From Lamellibrachia satsuma (Eukaryota; Annelida; Polychaeta; Sabellida; Siboglinidae), in the NCBI GenBank assembly GCA_033239005.1, contig BSQZ01000015.1, positions 10,247,501-10,311,500 of the forward strand: a DNA stretch of 64,000 nt, in the 5' to 3' direction. This document shows, one piece after another, positions 50,732-62,872 of the stretch (the first letter of the stretch is position 1; the number at the start of each line of letters is the position of its first letter). The notes under the pieces were generated by a model. The model ran no database searches. It saw only the letters and a program-made list of their open reading frames with translations, and had not been told where the DNA came from. Both the position numbers and the translations under genes were made by a program.

Positions 50732-52879
50732 ATTTTATTATTTTTGGTGCAATTTGTCTTAGCAAATTAGTTGAAATGCCATCAAACCCAGTACTATTTT
50801 GGGACGAAAGATTGTCTATTGTTTTTTGTTCAATTAGTTCGTCAATGTTATTAAGTGCGAATTTACACTTTAAATTTTCTTCAAAGTAGTGCTTGAAATC
50901 GTTATCTCCTGAGTAGGTTATGTTATTGACCAGATTTGTACTGATGTTTGTAAAAACATATTAAATGCGTTGGCTATCTTTAGTGTGTTTGTTGTTTCTT
51001 TGTTATTTATATTGAAAGATTCGGGAAAACATTTCTTGTTGTTTTTTCTTGAAATAATTTCATTTATAGTTTTCCATGTGTTTCTGATGTTAGATTTATA
51101 TTTAGCGAAGGTGGATACAAAATAATGTTGTTTGGATGCACGTATGCTCCTCTTTAGTATAGTACTGTGTTTTTAAGTTTATACACATTATTTCATATTC
51201 CCGTGAGTTAGGATTTGTTAGTTTCATTCTCTTATATAAATTATCTCGAAATTTTATGGATTTTAGCAGACCCATAGTGATCTATTTGGATTTTTGATGT
51301 TATACATATGATTGTTCTTGGCTTTTTTAATTACTTCATGTATAATGCTGTAATTAAATTAGGGTCTTTGGTCAAACTTTTGTTTAGTTTGTTATACAAA
51401 TTGGATGCACTAATATCATTTATTGTATTTAGAATAGCTTTCTTGTTTTGTGTGTTTATTTTAATCCATTTTGGATTGGTGGATTGACTAATGAAATGTC
51501 TAAGAGAATAGAGCAAGGGAGGTGGTCAGATAATTTGTTTATTAATATACCAGATGTAGCATTGGCTGTTGAGCTTTGAAATTTACAGAATATATTATCA
51601 ACTAGGGTACTGTTGGAGTGGGATAATCTTACTGGAAGCGTGATTTGTGGAAATAGACTATGGGAGATCAAAAGATCAAAGAATTTGCTGCATATTGAAA
51701 TTTTTTATCTTAAGAAGATTAAGACTGTAGTCTCCGGCTAAGTTAATAGTTATGTTCGATTTTTCTATGGATAAGATGAGTGTAGTATATTCATTAATAA
51801 AATGCCTAATATGTTCTCTTATCATACTTGGTGGTCTGTATATGTTACCAATAGTAATTGTTTTTGATAATCCACCCCATGTTATCTTAATTATCCCTCC
51901 CAATATCCGTATGCGTTTATATTTAATTGTACTTCAATTGGAATTTTTATCTATATTATGTTATTAAGCCTCCATTTTTACTACTGCTCTTTCCTTGAGG
52001 AATGCAGTCATACCCAGGTAGTTGTGTATTTGATAAATCGGTCAGGTTGGATATCCAGCATTCTTGTTGGCAAATCATGTTAAATTTATAATGTATGTCC
52101 TGTAGTGAACTAATGAATGCCGCTAATTCATAAATTTTAGCATTTACAGATTAAATATTTAAACTGAGTACTGAAGTGTTTACTTTTTTCGGCCACTAGT
52201 ATCTTGAAGTGGTCTATGTCGTAATAAGAAGAAAGTTTTATAACTTGCAATTCATTGTTATCAAGATCTAATGTGTTAATTAAATTGTTATTTTCAACAC
52301 CACCCATGTATGAAAAAGAAACGCGATCAAAATGTTCTGTCATTAATTAGCTCTTTAAGAGGTATGGATGACAAGTATGTGCACATGTTAAATGTTAATT
52401 CTATGTATGATGAAGGTGTATGCATTATAGAGGTCATAAATAGTGTATAGGTGATCGCAAAACAAATTATGTTGTTTTGAGTATTTGTGAACGTTTGTTT
52501 GTTTGTATTATTTGTTAGATGATGCTCTGCAAGCAAAGCAAAATAATATGACAATGGACATGTGTCTAAACAGTACGCATAGTCAACAAAACAAAACTGT
52601 TAATTAAATGAACAGATAAGAAAACTTGGTGTGGAAGATAAAATCGTAAGTAGAACAAAATGATATTACAAGCATAGCATAAAAGATAAATTAATAAACC
52701 ATAATGTAAAAAACTTAAGTTGAAAAAATTTACAACGTAGACAAAAAACTAGGCGTAACATATTGATAAAAATACTTACCAAACATTCTAAACAACTAAA
52801 CCATAATATGTGCCCCCAAAATTATCGGGGATGCAATGTTTATCTTAACATTGCCTAAGTTTTAAATGAATGGAAAAAT

Positions 52880-53515
52880 ATATAGAATGGAATAAGATGG
52901 AGGAAGAGCGAGTGGAATGAGGTTGAAGAGTGAGAGTGAAATGAGGTTGAGAGAATGAGAGTGGAATGATGTTGAGGGTGGATTGAGGTTGAGTGAATGA
53001 AAGTGGAATGAGGTTGAGGGAGAAAGAGTGGAATGAGTTTGATGAAGAGAGGGTGGAAAGAGGCTGAGGAAGAGAGATTGGGGAAGAGAGAGTGGAATGA
53101 AGTTGTGGAAGAGAAAGTGGAATGAGGATGAGTGAATGAGAAAGCAGAATGAGGCTGAGGGAGAAAGACTAGAATGAGTTTGAGGGAAGGAGGTTGAGGG
53201 AGACAGTGGAATGAGGGTGATGTAGTGAGAATGGAATGAGGTTGATGGATTGAGAGTGGAATGAGTTTGAAGGAGTGAGAGTGGAATGATGTTGAAGGAA
53301 TGAGGTTGAAGGAGAGAATGGAATTAAATTGTGGAAGAGAGTGGAATGAGGTTGAGGGAGAGAGTGGAATGAGGAAGAGTGAGAGAGTTGAATGAAGTTG
53401 AAGGAGAGAGTGGAATGAAATTGTGGAAGAGAGAGTGTACTGGGGTTAAGGGAATGAAAGTGGAATTAAATTGACGGAGAGAGAGTTGAATGAGGCTGAG
53501 TGAGTGAGACTGGAA
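52880..53515. repeat. continuation of the GA/CT minisatellite
   Basis: The same short units as 42640-46967 (GTGGAATGAGGTTGAGGGAG), more diverged. This is the far side of the array split by the LINE insertion. Confidence 0.9.
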
Positions 53516-54430
53516 TGATGTCAATACGGTCAATATGAGTTCAACATTGTGATTTGTCACAAGCAAATTAAAACTGAATGTAACAACAACTGTTGCCTAC
53601 TTCAAAACAAGTGTATATATATGTATATATATATATATAATATATTAGTGCCCTGCACGGGCCGGGGTTTGGGTCCAAGCCCAGCCCAGCCTGTATAATT
53701 TTGCGGGCCAGGCCTGGAGTGAAATTTTTTTAACACATCGGGTTGGGCCAGGCCGGGCCTGTGCCTAGTGTGAGTGGGCCGGGCCGGGCTTGGGCTGGGC
53801 CTGGACATAATAAAAATATTCATACAAAACCCAGATTATTAACTGTATTATTAATAAAAACTGATTAGAAATTGTAATTCCGGTTAATGAATGCTTACAA
53901 ATATTTCTTTAGTATTATGTAGTTGCAAATTGAGACCTTGCATGGAATATATGAATGACACTATAGTGCTTTATACATTGGAATGTAGTCTAACCTCTTT
54001 TCAATACTTCCTATGGTATCATTTTAATAATGTGCATTCTTCTATTAGACATATTTCATATAAAATATATGCATAGTCGCATGCCCATATCATTGTATTG
54101 TAATTCTTGAAACATGTAGTGGCTTTCCAAGACACTGTGACTGGAGTAGTGGCACTTGTTTCACTGGCTTCATCACAGTTAATGCATGTTTCCCATCATT
54201 CTTCTTCAGCTCAAACTTAACTTCCTTTCCCTTAATCCGTGATGTCTAGACTCTGTAAACCGCATATTTTTGGCATGAATGTACCCTTTTGCATAGATCT
54301 AATGACCCCATACCAGACTACTTAAGTTCACCTGGCTGGAAACAGCCAGCCCTAAATGTTTACTTTAGACATATTTGTAGAGGCAATCAAGCCATGATTA
54401 ACCATCAACTTATCACCCTTTGACCCAGGC

Positions 54431-56996
54431 GGGTGTAGGACAAAAACCACCCCGGACAAAAACCATCTGGACAAAAACCACCCAGACTAAAACCCCCCAG
54501 ACATAATCCCCCCCAGACTAAAACTACCCTGGACAAAAACCCCCTTTTTTATCCTTGAAATATTCTTTGAAAATTGTAACTATATCTTCTTATAATTTAT
54601 GTATAGAAGTATAGAAAACAAGTGAAATATTAAATAATGAATGATGAGCCTTAACAATGAAAGTTCCTTTGTCAACAATGAAAACATTGCAATTACATGA
54701 AACTGACATACATGTATAATTGTAATCCTTTGCATGACAAAAGAATTTTATCCTTTGTCAGGGAGAAACCAACCTTTAATTGTAATCCCAGCAAATCAGG
54801 CAATCAATGATAGAAGCCACTCTCTATTGATGAATGTAATCATGTACATGAATAAAGAAAATTTTTCATTTGTCAGGGTGAAGCCATCTCAAAATTACTG
54901 CATTTATATGAAAGAAAGGTCTTAATTGTAATCAGGATAATCCTTTAATCAGTCCTGAGTTCCTATAAATATGGAAGTCATATCAGTCACATTATCACTT
55001 CTCAAAAGATATTATAAGCTACACAACTTTATTACTGAGATACTAAATATTGAATACTATGGAGATCATCAAGAGCCACAAGGGTGGTTCAAAACTTCTA
55101 TGTGGTGGTTATATGTATACCAAGAAAAAAGATAGCAAGACAACAATCCGCTGGGAATGCTCCCAAAGAGTTTCAAAAAACTGCAAGGGATCTCTCACTA
55201 GTGACTTACAGATCCAGACAACAATCCGAACTACTCCGCACAGCCATGACCCCAACCCATACACTACAGCTGCTACAAAGATCCGCTCAGTAATCAAAGA
55301 AGCAGCTGGCACTTCCAGGGGCACTCCTGCACAACTACTCGCTGACAACACAGCCGCTGAATCCCTAGAAGTCCGGGTGTCCATGGGTGCTCGCGAGTCC
55401 ATCAAACGCTGTATACGCCGTTAAAAGGCCAAAGCTTTTCCAAAAAGCCCAGCTGGCCTGCCTGACCTCGTTATGCCCGACGAATGGTGCACCACTGGTA
55501 CTGACAATGAACAATTTCTGATCCATGACAGCGGTCCAGATGCAGCTGATCGGATGCTGGTTTTCGCCTCTGATGCTGCATTGACACAGCTTGCGCGATC
55601 TGACACCTGGCACATGGATGGCACTTTTGATTCAGCACCTTCTATCTTTCAACAACTCTACGTGATTCGCGCCCCTCTCGGGGAAAGTGCTATCAGCTGT
55701 GTTTACGCATTCCTATCCAGCAAGACTCAAGCCACATACAAAGAGCTCATCACAGCTGTACTGGAAAGGTGTAGTGATCTGGGTTTTCAGCCTGATCCAA
55801 CAACGATCATCACTGACTTTGAACAGGCTACTATCAACGCAGTCAGCAGTACCCTTGGATCCGATGTTCAGAGCAGAGGTTGCTTTTATCATCTCACCCA
55901 GAGTACGTGGCGCAAGGTGCAGCAGCTTGGACTTGTGACACTGTATCGCTCAGATGATGACGTGAAGCTGTTCTGCGGGATGCTCGACAGATTGGCATTC
56001 TTGCCTGTAGCTGATGTTCCAGAAGGACTGAAGTATCTCAAGGAACACACACCTGAAGGTCTAGAACCTCTCATCGATTACTTTGATGCCACCTACATTT
56101 CGGGATCGTATCGCCGAATCCAGCGCCCAACTGGTCCAGATGGTAGCATTCCTCCAATGAAGATGCGCATGATCGCACCAATGTTCCCACCTGAACTGTG
56201 GAACGTTCATGAGGTCACAATCAGTGGTGAATCTCGAACCAACAACATGTGCGAGGCATGGAACAACTCCTTCTGATCACTTGTTGGGTGTTCACATCCC
56301 AGCATATGGCGTACCATTGACAATCTTCGTAAGGATCAGAATGATGCTCGCGCCACCATTCTTCTGGATTCCCGTGGACAGCCTCTCAAGAAGCGGGTAC
56401 ATCGATCCACAGTACAGCTCCAGCAGAGGCTTCACAACCTCTGTACAGATATTCGCGATGGCCGCAAATCTGTTGAGGTTACCCTGAGGGGAATAGGACA
56501 CTGTATCCGCTGGAAGTAATTTTCATAGACACTGTATCCGCTGGAAGTAATTTTTATAATATATGTTGACTTTTGATATGTGTACATGTATGAATGTGTA
56601 TAATTGGTTGTAAAATTATGCTATATAAAATCACCCTCACTGTATGAATGTGTATACTCATGATAATAATAGGACACTGTATCCGCTGGAAGTAATTTTC
56701 ATAGACACTGTATCCGCTGGAAGTAATTTTCATAATATATGTTGACTTTTGATATGTGTACATGTATGAATGTGTATAATTGGTTGTAAAATTATGCTAT
56801 ATAAAATCACCCTCACTGTATGAATGTGTATACTCATGATAATTGGTCGTATGATTCTAAATAAATACTCGCAAAAAACGTGGGTGGTTTTTGTCCAGGG
56901 TAGTTTTAGTCAGGGGGGATTATGTCCGGGGGGGTTTTAGTCCGGATGGTTTTTGTCCAGGTTGTTTTCGTCCGGGGTGGTTTTTGTCCGTAGTCA
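54431..56996 (+). mobile_element. MULE transposon 1 (FLYWCH type), 9-bp TSD
   Basis: Inverted ends start GGGTGTAGGACAAAAACC and TGACTACGGACAAAAACC (complement) and run about 120 bp. They are made of tandem blocks of about 15 bp of the form GGACAAAAACCACCC. The flanks are an exact 9-bp duplication GACCCAGGC at 54422-54430 and 56997-57005, the size usual for Mutator-like elements. The transposase is at 55050-56519. A 170-bp 3' segment is tandemly duplicated at about 56500-56850. Confidence 0.92.
55050..56519 (+). pseudogene. MULE transposase with FLYWCH finger, two in-frame stops
   Basis: A single 489-codon frame is interrupted only by TAA at 55422 and TGA at 56274. The N-terminal FLYWCH-like zinc finger is TIRWECSQ, CKGS, then PHSHDP. 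The MULE DDE core has WHMDGTFDSAP, ITDFEQATINA and GCFYHLTQSTWRKVQ, then SRTNNMCEAWNNSF. After the second stop the frame continues HPSIWRTIDNLRKDQ to LRGIGHCIRWK and ends with TAA. It has no intron where the relative at 58048 has one (824 bp). It would bind element ends and cut and paste DNA in the nucleus; the stops predict inactivity. Confidence 0.92.
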
Positions 56997-57005
56997 GACC
57001 CAGGC

Positions 57006-57531
57006 AGTGGACATTCTATTGTCTAGGTCTTCCTTCCAAACATTGCCTGCCTGACTGACCAGCCCACTGGCCACTAGCCACTGCCCACTACCCAGTAGTG
57101 CCAGTACCCAGTACCCACCCCAGTTGGTAATTGGTATTTTTCAATTGCTTGAACTAGTGGCTACTATTTAGTGTCTACAATTTCCCCAGTACATATTCAT
57201 TCACATTTGTAATAATTCACACATGTCTGAACATGATCTTTCTCAGACTAATGACTGCATGCCTGCTGGAAATGCCAATGGGTGTCAGTGCCAGTGGGTG
57301 ACATAGTAGTACCTAGTATACTAGCTATTTGGTAGACACTACTAAACAACAACTGACATTAGTATTTCAGTAGTAAACATTATACAATATTCATATATTT
57401 TTTTTTTATTTAATAAAACAATAAGTCTATTTTACAGTTTATTTGTGTTTCGTCTTTCCTATAAGATTATAGGTTTATCTTCTCTAAACTTAGCGGGCTG
57501 CAGGCTTACCCATCTTTGGCCTGCGGGTATG
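57006..57531. other. interior of the hAT-like host element
   Basis: Lies between the two MULE insertions. Contains CACTGCCCACTACCCAGTAG-type short repeats near 57060-57120 and no coding frame that I recognise. Confidence 0.4.
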
Positions 57532-57539
57532 GGCTGGGT

Positions 57540-60500
57540 GAATCTCGGACATAACCCCACTGGACATAACCCCACTGGAGGAAACCCCACTCGGACATAA
57601 CCCCACTCAGACAAAACCCCACTAAGACAAAACCCCACTTTTATTTTTTTAGAAGTAATGAAAATTAAAAAAATTAGGTAAAAATAAATAATATTTTGAA
57701 ATGAAGTAACTATATTTCTGCTTGCACTTCAAAAGGAATTGTTTTCAAATGTAAATTTGGTCCTATTAGATGTTTAATATAGCCATAAATTAAGTGGATG
57801 TTTCTCTGTTGTACTTGGTGATGTATGTAATGGGCTCATCCCTGACAGCAGTTAAGGGAAGTCAGTAGAATTGGCTTCTTCTAACTGCTACATCAGAGCT
57901 AAATGGTTCAAGGGGGATAATTTAGGACATCAATTTAAGGGAAGCCAGTAAAATTGGCTTTTCTTAGTTGCTAGTAACATTACAGTTGACCGGTATTAAA
58001 GGGTATAAAAGGACCCCAGTAAACATGAACCTTCATTATTCTACAACATGGAGATCGTCATCAACAACAAAAGTGGTCTAAAGCTGATGCACGGAGGCTA
58101 CATATGCACCCGAAAATATATCAAAAAGACTGTCCGATGGGAGTGCTCCAACCGCACAGCGTTCAGTTGTAAGGGAGGTGTGACTACCAATGCTGAGGTA
58201 AAATCTTGTGTAAATTACCAGAAATGAGAAATTATAGATATATATAGCTGATTTCAGATATTTTTGTTTAGAATATCAAATTAAAAAAACACTGATACAA
58301 ATTATAATGAAGGCCTGTTGCATGGTATTGTGTAAAAGTGTCCTTGGTTAGAAAATGTATTATAATTTTTGTATCATAACAGTATACAAAATTTAACATT
58401 TGCCACCTGATGTACAATTATTTTCTGATTGTGGTTGGATCGAATTACCGGTTGGATCAACTAACGGTGCACATAAATACCATCAATTTAGATTAATATT
58501 GTTCTGCTTTGATGAATAATTTAAATTGTTTCATTATGAATGCACTTAAAATACGCTTTGATTGGAACCACCAGTTCTTAGTCACCTGGTTAATAGCTTG
58601 TGAATATGTGCCTGATAAAATGTAATAATTAACACGTTTCATCCTATTTGCTTAGAACTATTTCATTACCTATATGTTACATGAATTACTGTTGCATTTT
58701 CAAGGTCAGTGTTGATAATAAAGTTTCAGAAAATGTTAATTTCCATGTATTCAAAATGACCTTCTCCAAGGACAGTACTGTCCATCATATGATTTTCAAA
58801 GAGCAGATTGTCAACAAAAACCATATAATTATACCACTATCACACTTTTGCCATATGAAGCTTCTTTGTTGTGGATAATTTTCCAGAGACCTTCATTTTT
58901 TGATCCAGTTGTCCAAAATTTTTATACAATACAATGCTACAAACATGAATGAAAATTTGAAAAATTATTACTACCTTTTCATATTACAACTAATATTATA
59001 TTTTTCTTTGTACCTTTGCAGATGACAACTGTCACCAGCATGACACCGCACAGCCATGATCCACAGGAACAGTCTGTAGCTGTTGCTAAGTTACGTGCCT
59101 CACTCAAGGAGCGTGCAGCTGGATCACGTGGTACACTAACACAGCTCATGTCAGACCACACCACAGATGTGCCTGTAGATGTACGTGCTGCACTCGGCAA
59201 TCCAGACACAGTCAAGTGCTCTCTCAGACGGGAACGTGCCAAGCACATGCCCAAGAACCCAGCGTCGCTCAGTGAACTCATGCTAGATGGGGAGTGGACC
59301 ACCACTATTGATGGAGACTCCTTTGTCATCTATGACAACGGTGTTGATTCTTCTGCCAGGATGTTAGTTTTTGGGACTGACCTTGGACTTCGCCACCTCG
59401 CTAGTTCTGACTCCTGGTTTATGGATGGCACCTTTGATGTTGCACCACTCCTATTCACTCAATTATACATGATCCGTGTACCACTTGGAGAATCAGCTGT
59501 GACATGTGTCTACGCCTTCCTACCCAACAAGCACCAGGAAACTTATGAGGAACTTTTCTTGGCTATTCAGGACCGGTGCACTGAGCTTGGCTTCAATGTT
59601 GACCCCACCACTGTGACCATGGATTTTGAGCAGGCAGTGATCAACGCCATGCAATCATCATTTGGACCTCATGTCAACATCCATGGATGTTTTTATCATC
59701 TTGCCCAGTCCACATGGAGGAAGATTCAGAGTCTTGGTCTGGTACAGCGTTATCGCGAGGAAGACGACGTTAAGCTCTTCTGTGGGATGATGGATGGTCT
59801 GGCTTTCCTGCCTGAAGATGATGTACCTGATGGCATGGCCTACCTGCGTGATAACATTCCTGAGCGACTAGAACCCCTTCTGCAGTACTTTGATCAAATC
59901 TATGTGTCCGGTACCTACCGTCAGATACAGCGTCAGATACAACGTCCAGATGGCACTATGCCTCCACTTCGCATGCGTCGCAAGCCACCTATGTATCCAC
60001 CATCCATATGGAATGTGCACAACATCACCCTTCACGGCAGTTCCAGAACCAACAACATATGTGAGGGTTGGAACAATGCCTTCTCCAACTTGGTAGGACA
60101 TGCTCATCCAACTATCTGGAGGGCCATCGACACCATCCGGAAGGACCAGGCACAGGTTGCCACTGCACTGCTACGTGACCAACATCGTGAACCACCAGTC
60201 AAGCGAACGCGGCGCCACACAGTTCAGCTCCAGACGAAGCTTCACAATCTGTGTACTGCCCGTCGTGATGGCACCAAGTCAATTCCAGATACACTGAGGG
60301 GCATTGGACACTGTGTGAGATGGAAGTAGTTTAATGTAGTTTTCATGATAACAATATGTGAGGTAGTAGTTTAATGTAGTTTTCATAGTTGCATATTTTT
60401 CAATGTTGTATGGTGATACATTGACATTAATAAAACAGAAAATAACAAATATTGTTGTCTTTGAATCTATATGCAGTAGGCCAAAAGGGGTTTGTCTGAG

Positions 60501-60610
60501 TAGGGTTGAGTGGGGTTATGTCCAAGTGGGGTTTTTTGTCCGAGTGGGGTTTGGTCCAAGAGGGGTTATGTCCAGTGGGGTTTTGTCCAGTGGGGTTATG
60601 TCTGTTTACC
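57540..60610 (+). mobile_element. MULE transposon 2 (FLYWCH type), apparently complete
   Basis: Inverted ends have GGACATAACCCCACTGGACA-type blocks repeated about every 15 bp over about 110 bp. The flanks share GGCTGGGT at 57532-57539 and 60611-60618 (8 bp, nine with one mismatch). It contains an intact two-exon transposase. Insertion was into the GGGCC-rich zone of the hAT-like element, whose sequence resumes exactly after the duplication. Confidence 0.9.
58048..60329 (+). CDS. MULE transposase, FLYWCH type, intact, two exons
   Basis: Exon 1 is 58048-58197 (50 codons, donor GAG/GTAAAA) and exon 2 is 59022-60329 (acceptor TACCTTTGCAG), phase 0, giving 485 residues with no stop. The FLYWCH finger is W31-E-C33, C41, then H60 and H62, split by the intron. 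The transposase core has MDGTFD (Asp near 185 and 189), MDFEQA (Asp near 251), GCFYH (Cys near 273, His near 276) and RTNNICEGWNNAF (candidate third acidic residue). The end LRGIGHCVRWK matches MULE 1. The first ATG follows a short 5' segment, and TATAAAAGG at about 58005 may be its TATA box. It is likely functional or recently so. The predicted splice sites are unverified. Confidence 0.88.
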
Positions 60611-60806
60611 GGCTGGGTATGGGCCTGAAACTTGCAGTTTAGGCCTGGGCCAAACATTCATGGTCTGGGGCGGGCCTGGGCCTAAATTCTAGTTTGCGGG
60701 CTTGGGCCAGGCCGGGCTTGAAAATTTTTTGCAGGTCTGGGCCGGGCCTGGACTGTAACTGCCAATTGTGGGCCAGGCTTGGGTTCAAATTATAGGCCCA
60801 CAGCAC

Positions 60807-61084
<278 letters not shown>

Positions 61085-61085
<1 letters not shown>

Positions 61086-61808
61086 ACACATCCATACATA
61101 TAATTATGAGAATATGGCATGTTGTTTAATTTGTTTGACAAATATTGTGGAAATGTAACGCATTGATATAATTTCCAATGATACAGTAGACTATTGCAAG
61201 TTGTAGAATCATAATAAGTTATATGTTGTTCAATAAGACAGTGTTGTGGTGTCTTAAGTATGTATGTAACATTTGTAACAGTTAATTTAAGATACACAAT
61301 AGAAGACAAATTGTAATTGATACTTCACAGTGTTTGCTCTGGGTATAATGGCACAAAGCGCACTTAGGGAGACTGGGGTATTGCACCTCGTAATAAAAAC
61401 ATTAATTTGATGATAAGTGGTTTCGATCATGTGGAGTAACTTCAATTCCTGGTGTTCTACACGATCCAAAGTGAACCCGAACAATAATTTTAAATCATAA
61501 TCTCATCACAATATAAAAGACAATTTTTGAGGGTGAGAAATAGATAGCTACTAGGTGGCAATTTCTTAAAACATTGGACTAGGTAGATGAAAAAACAGCA
61601 AGTTTGCCCACATCACTTGTCATTAACAAAGGGAAGCAGTGTTTCAGTCATTATGTGAGATGACTGCACCTCTTTTCCAGTTATTTCGCGTAATGACTGA
61701 AATTTTCAGTCATTTCACGAAATGCCTGAGTGAAACAGTCATTTCATGTAATGCCTAAATATGTCAGTCATTACATGAAATGCCTGATTACGCAGATTGA
61801 CTGTAACA
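61085..61808 (+). mobile_element. right end of a second Ginger-like copy
   Basis: 61085-61500 matches 12380-12790 almost base for base. 61660-61808 is the palindrome-rich terminus ending GACTGTAACA, followed by TATA. The left portion is missing; a (TA)n block replaces it. The terminus matches the left end of the full copy (TGTTACAGTCAATCTGC in complement) better than the full copy's own right end does. Confidence 0.75.
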
Positions 61809-61811
61809 TAT

Positions 61812-62050
61812 ATATATATATATACATACATTACATTCCAACATCATCATACCAGTATGTCTAATGACATGTAAAATGTGAAAATTATCCTACTAATACA
61901 ATGACAAACAGTAGCTATATGCATTACTATTATGGGACAAGTAAGATTTAAGTAGTCATGAGTTTAAACTGGTCTTCCATAATTATTAATACAATTGAGG
62001 TATTTCAGAATTGGCTAATATGAAGTTGGGAACCAGACTAGTGAACTGAC
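61812..62050. other. intronic, nothing recognised
   Basis: AT-rich segment between the transposon remnant and a PTP exon. Confidence 0.4.
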
Positions 62051-62150
62051 GTGGTTGCAGCATGATGTCTCGACTTTTGTGTCGGTTCTCAGCACGGTGA
62101 CCGCCTGCACACTCTCCAACTGTCAGCTTGGGCACTACACTGCACAGCGT
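62051..62150 (-). CDS. receptor PTP exon, start of D2 (ENRH block)
   Basis: Encodes TLCSVVPKLTVGECAGGHRA, then ENRHKSRDIMLQP, phase 0 in and phase 1 out (CAACCAC/GTCAGT). It aligns with the R2B linker and D2 start (xTLN...P.L..E.C......ENRxKNRYxxxLPP). The KNRY motif, whose Tyr contacts phosphotyrosine in active domains, is degenerate here, consistent with a non-catalytic D2. The acceptor is TTGCTACAG. Confidence 0.82.
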
Positions 62151-62159
62151 CTGTAGCAA

Positions 62160-62575
62160 TACATGGCATTACACAGCACAGCATGGCGTGGCATGGCATT
62201 ACACAGCATGGCGTTACACAGCATGGCATGGCATGGCGTTACACAGCATGGCATGGTGTTACACAGCATGGCATGGCATGGCATTACACAGCATGGCATG
62301 GCATGGCGTGACACAGCATGGTGTTACACAGCACGGCATGGCATGTCATGGCGTTACACAGCATGGCATGGCATGGTGTTACACAGCATGGCTTGGCATG
62401 GCGTTACACAGCATGGCATGGCGTTACACAGCATGGCATGGCATGGCGTGACACAGCATGGTGTTACACAGCATGGCATGGCATGTCATGGCGTAACACA
62501 GCATGGCATGGCATGGCATGGCGTTACACAGCATGGCTTGGCATGGCGTTACACAGCATGGCATGGCATGGCTTT
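62160..62575. repeat. 25-bp-type minisatellite (ACACAGCATGGCATGGC)
   Basis: Units of 15-25 bp built from TTACACAGCATGGCATGGC. It starts about 10 bp upstream of the PTP acceptor at 62151. The exon start in the same orientation (GGCACTACACTGCACAGCG) resembles the unit GGCATTACACAGCACAGCA, so the array may have been seeded by the junction. Open frames in it are artefacts. Confidence 0.88.
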
Positions 62576-62872
62576 AGTGGCAAAGCTGTGGACAGTGATG
62601 GGTAAGATGGGGAATTGAACAGATATACATTATTAAAGCATGGTCATGGAACACAGGCCTAGTGATACTGTATGAATGACTGTTGTTTGGCTAAAAAAAC
62701 TAGTAAATATAATTTACAGTGATGCCATGCTGGAATAAACTAATGTTTCTTTTATGCAAGTATAAATCCTTGCAAAGCACCAATTTCTTAAAAAAATAAC
62801 CAGAATATTCTGTAATATTTTTTCCTTAATGATGTAATATGTATACATTGAAGTTATACAGAGCATGCTCAC
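62576..62872. other. intronic, nothing recognised
   Basis: AT-rich remainder of the 722-bp intron between the two PTP exons. Confidence 0.4.

Larger units (their letters stand above)
46968..52870 (-). mobile_element. LINE (CR1/L2-like) inserted in the GA minisatellite
   Basis: The minus strand carries an AP endonuclease part at about 51456-52340 (IGNIYRPPS, LAGDYSLNLLK). RT starts near 50800 (TGFDGISTNLL) and continues after a nested LINE at 48184-48932: NYRPISLLPAISKVLEK, LDLSKAFDTLNH, GVPQGSIIRPILF, SYADDTTLL. The 3' end has a short TTCTGATTCTGATTT tail near 46970-46990. The array resumes at 52880, so the LINE landed inside the minisatellite. Frameshifts and stops make it inactive. Boundaries are approximate. 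Confidence 0.75.
53646..60808 (-). mobile_element. GGGCC-rich hAT-like element hosting two MULEs
   Basis: Left end TAGTGCCCTGCACGGGCC and right end (complement) TAGTGCTGTGGGCC are inverted, each followed by a GGGCCGGGCCTGGG-type low-complexity zone (53655-53810, 57490-57539 and 60611-60800). Flanks are TA-rich, so the target duplication is not resolvable. A minus-strand BED-finger-like remnant (TCINCDEASETS at about 54150-54200) supports hAT. Without the two MULE insertions the element would be about 1.5 kb. The family is an inference. Confidence 0.5.

Noticed and set aside
53602..53823. Pro/Arg-rich frames in the GGGCC zone
   Set aside because: Low-complexity ends of a transposon, mirrored at 60611-60800.
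62128..62618. Trp/His/Met-rich open frames
   Set aside because: These are readings of the ACACAGCATGGC array.
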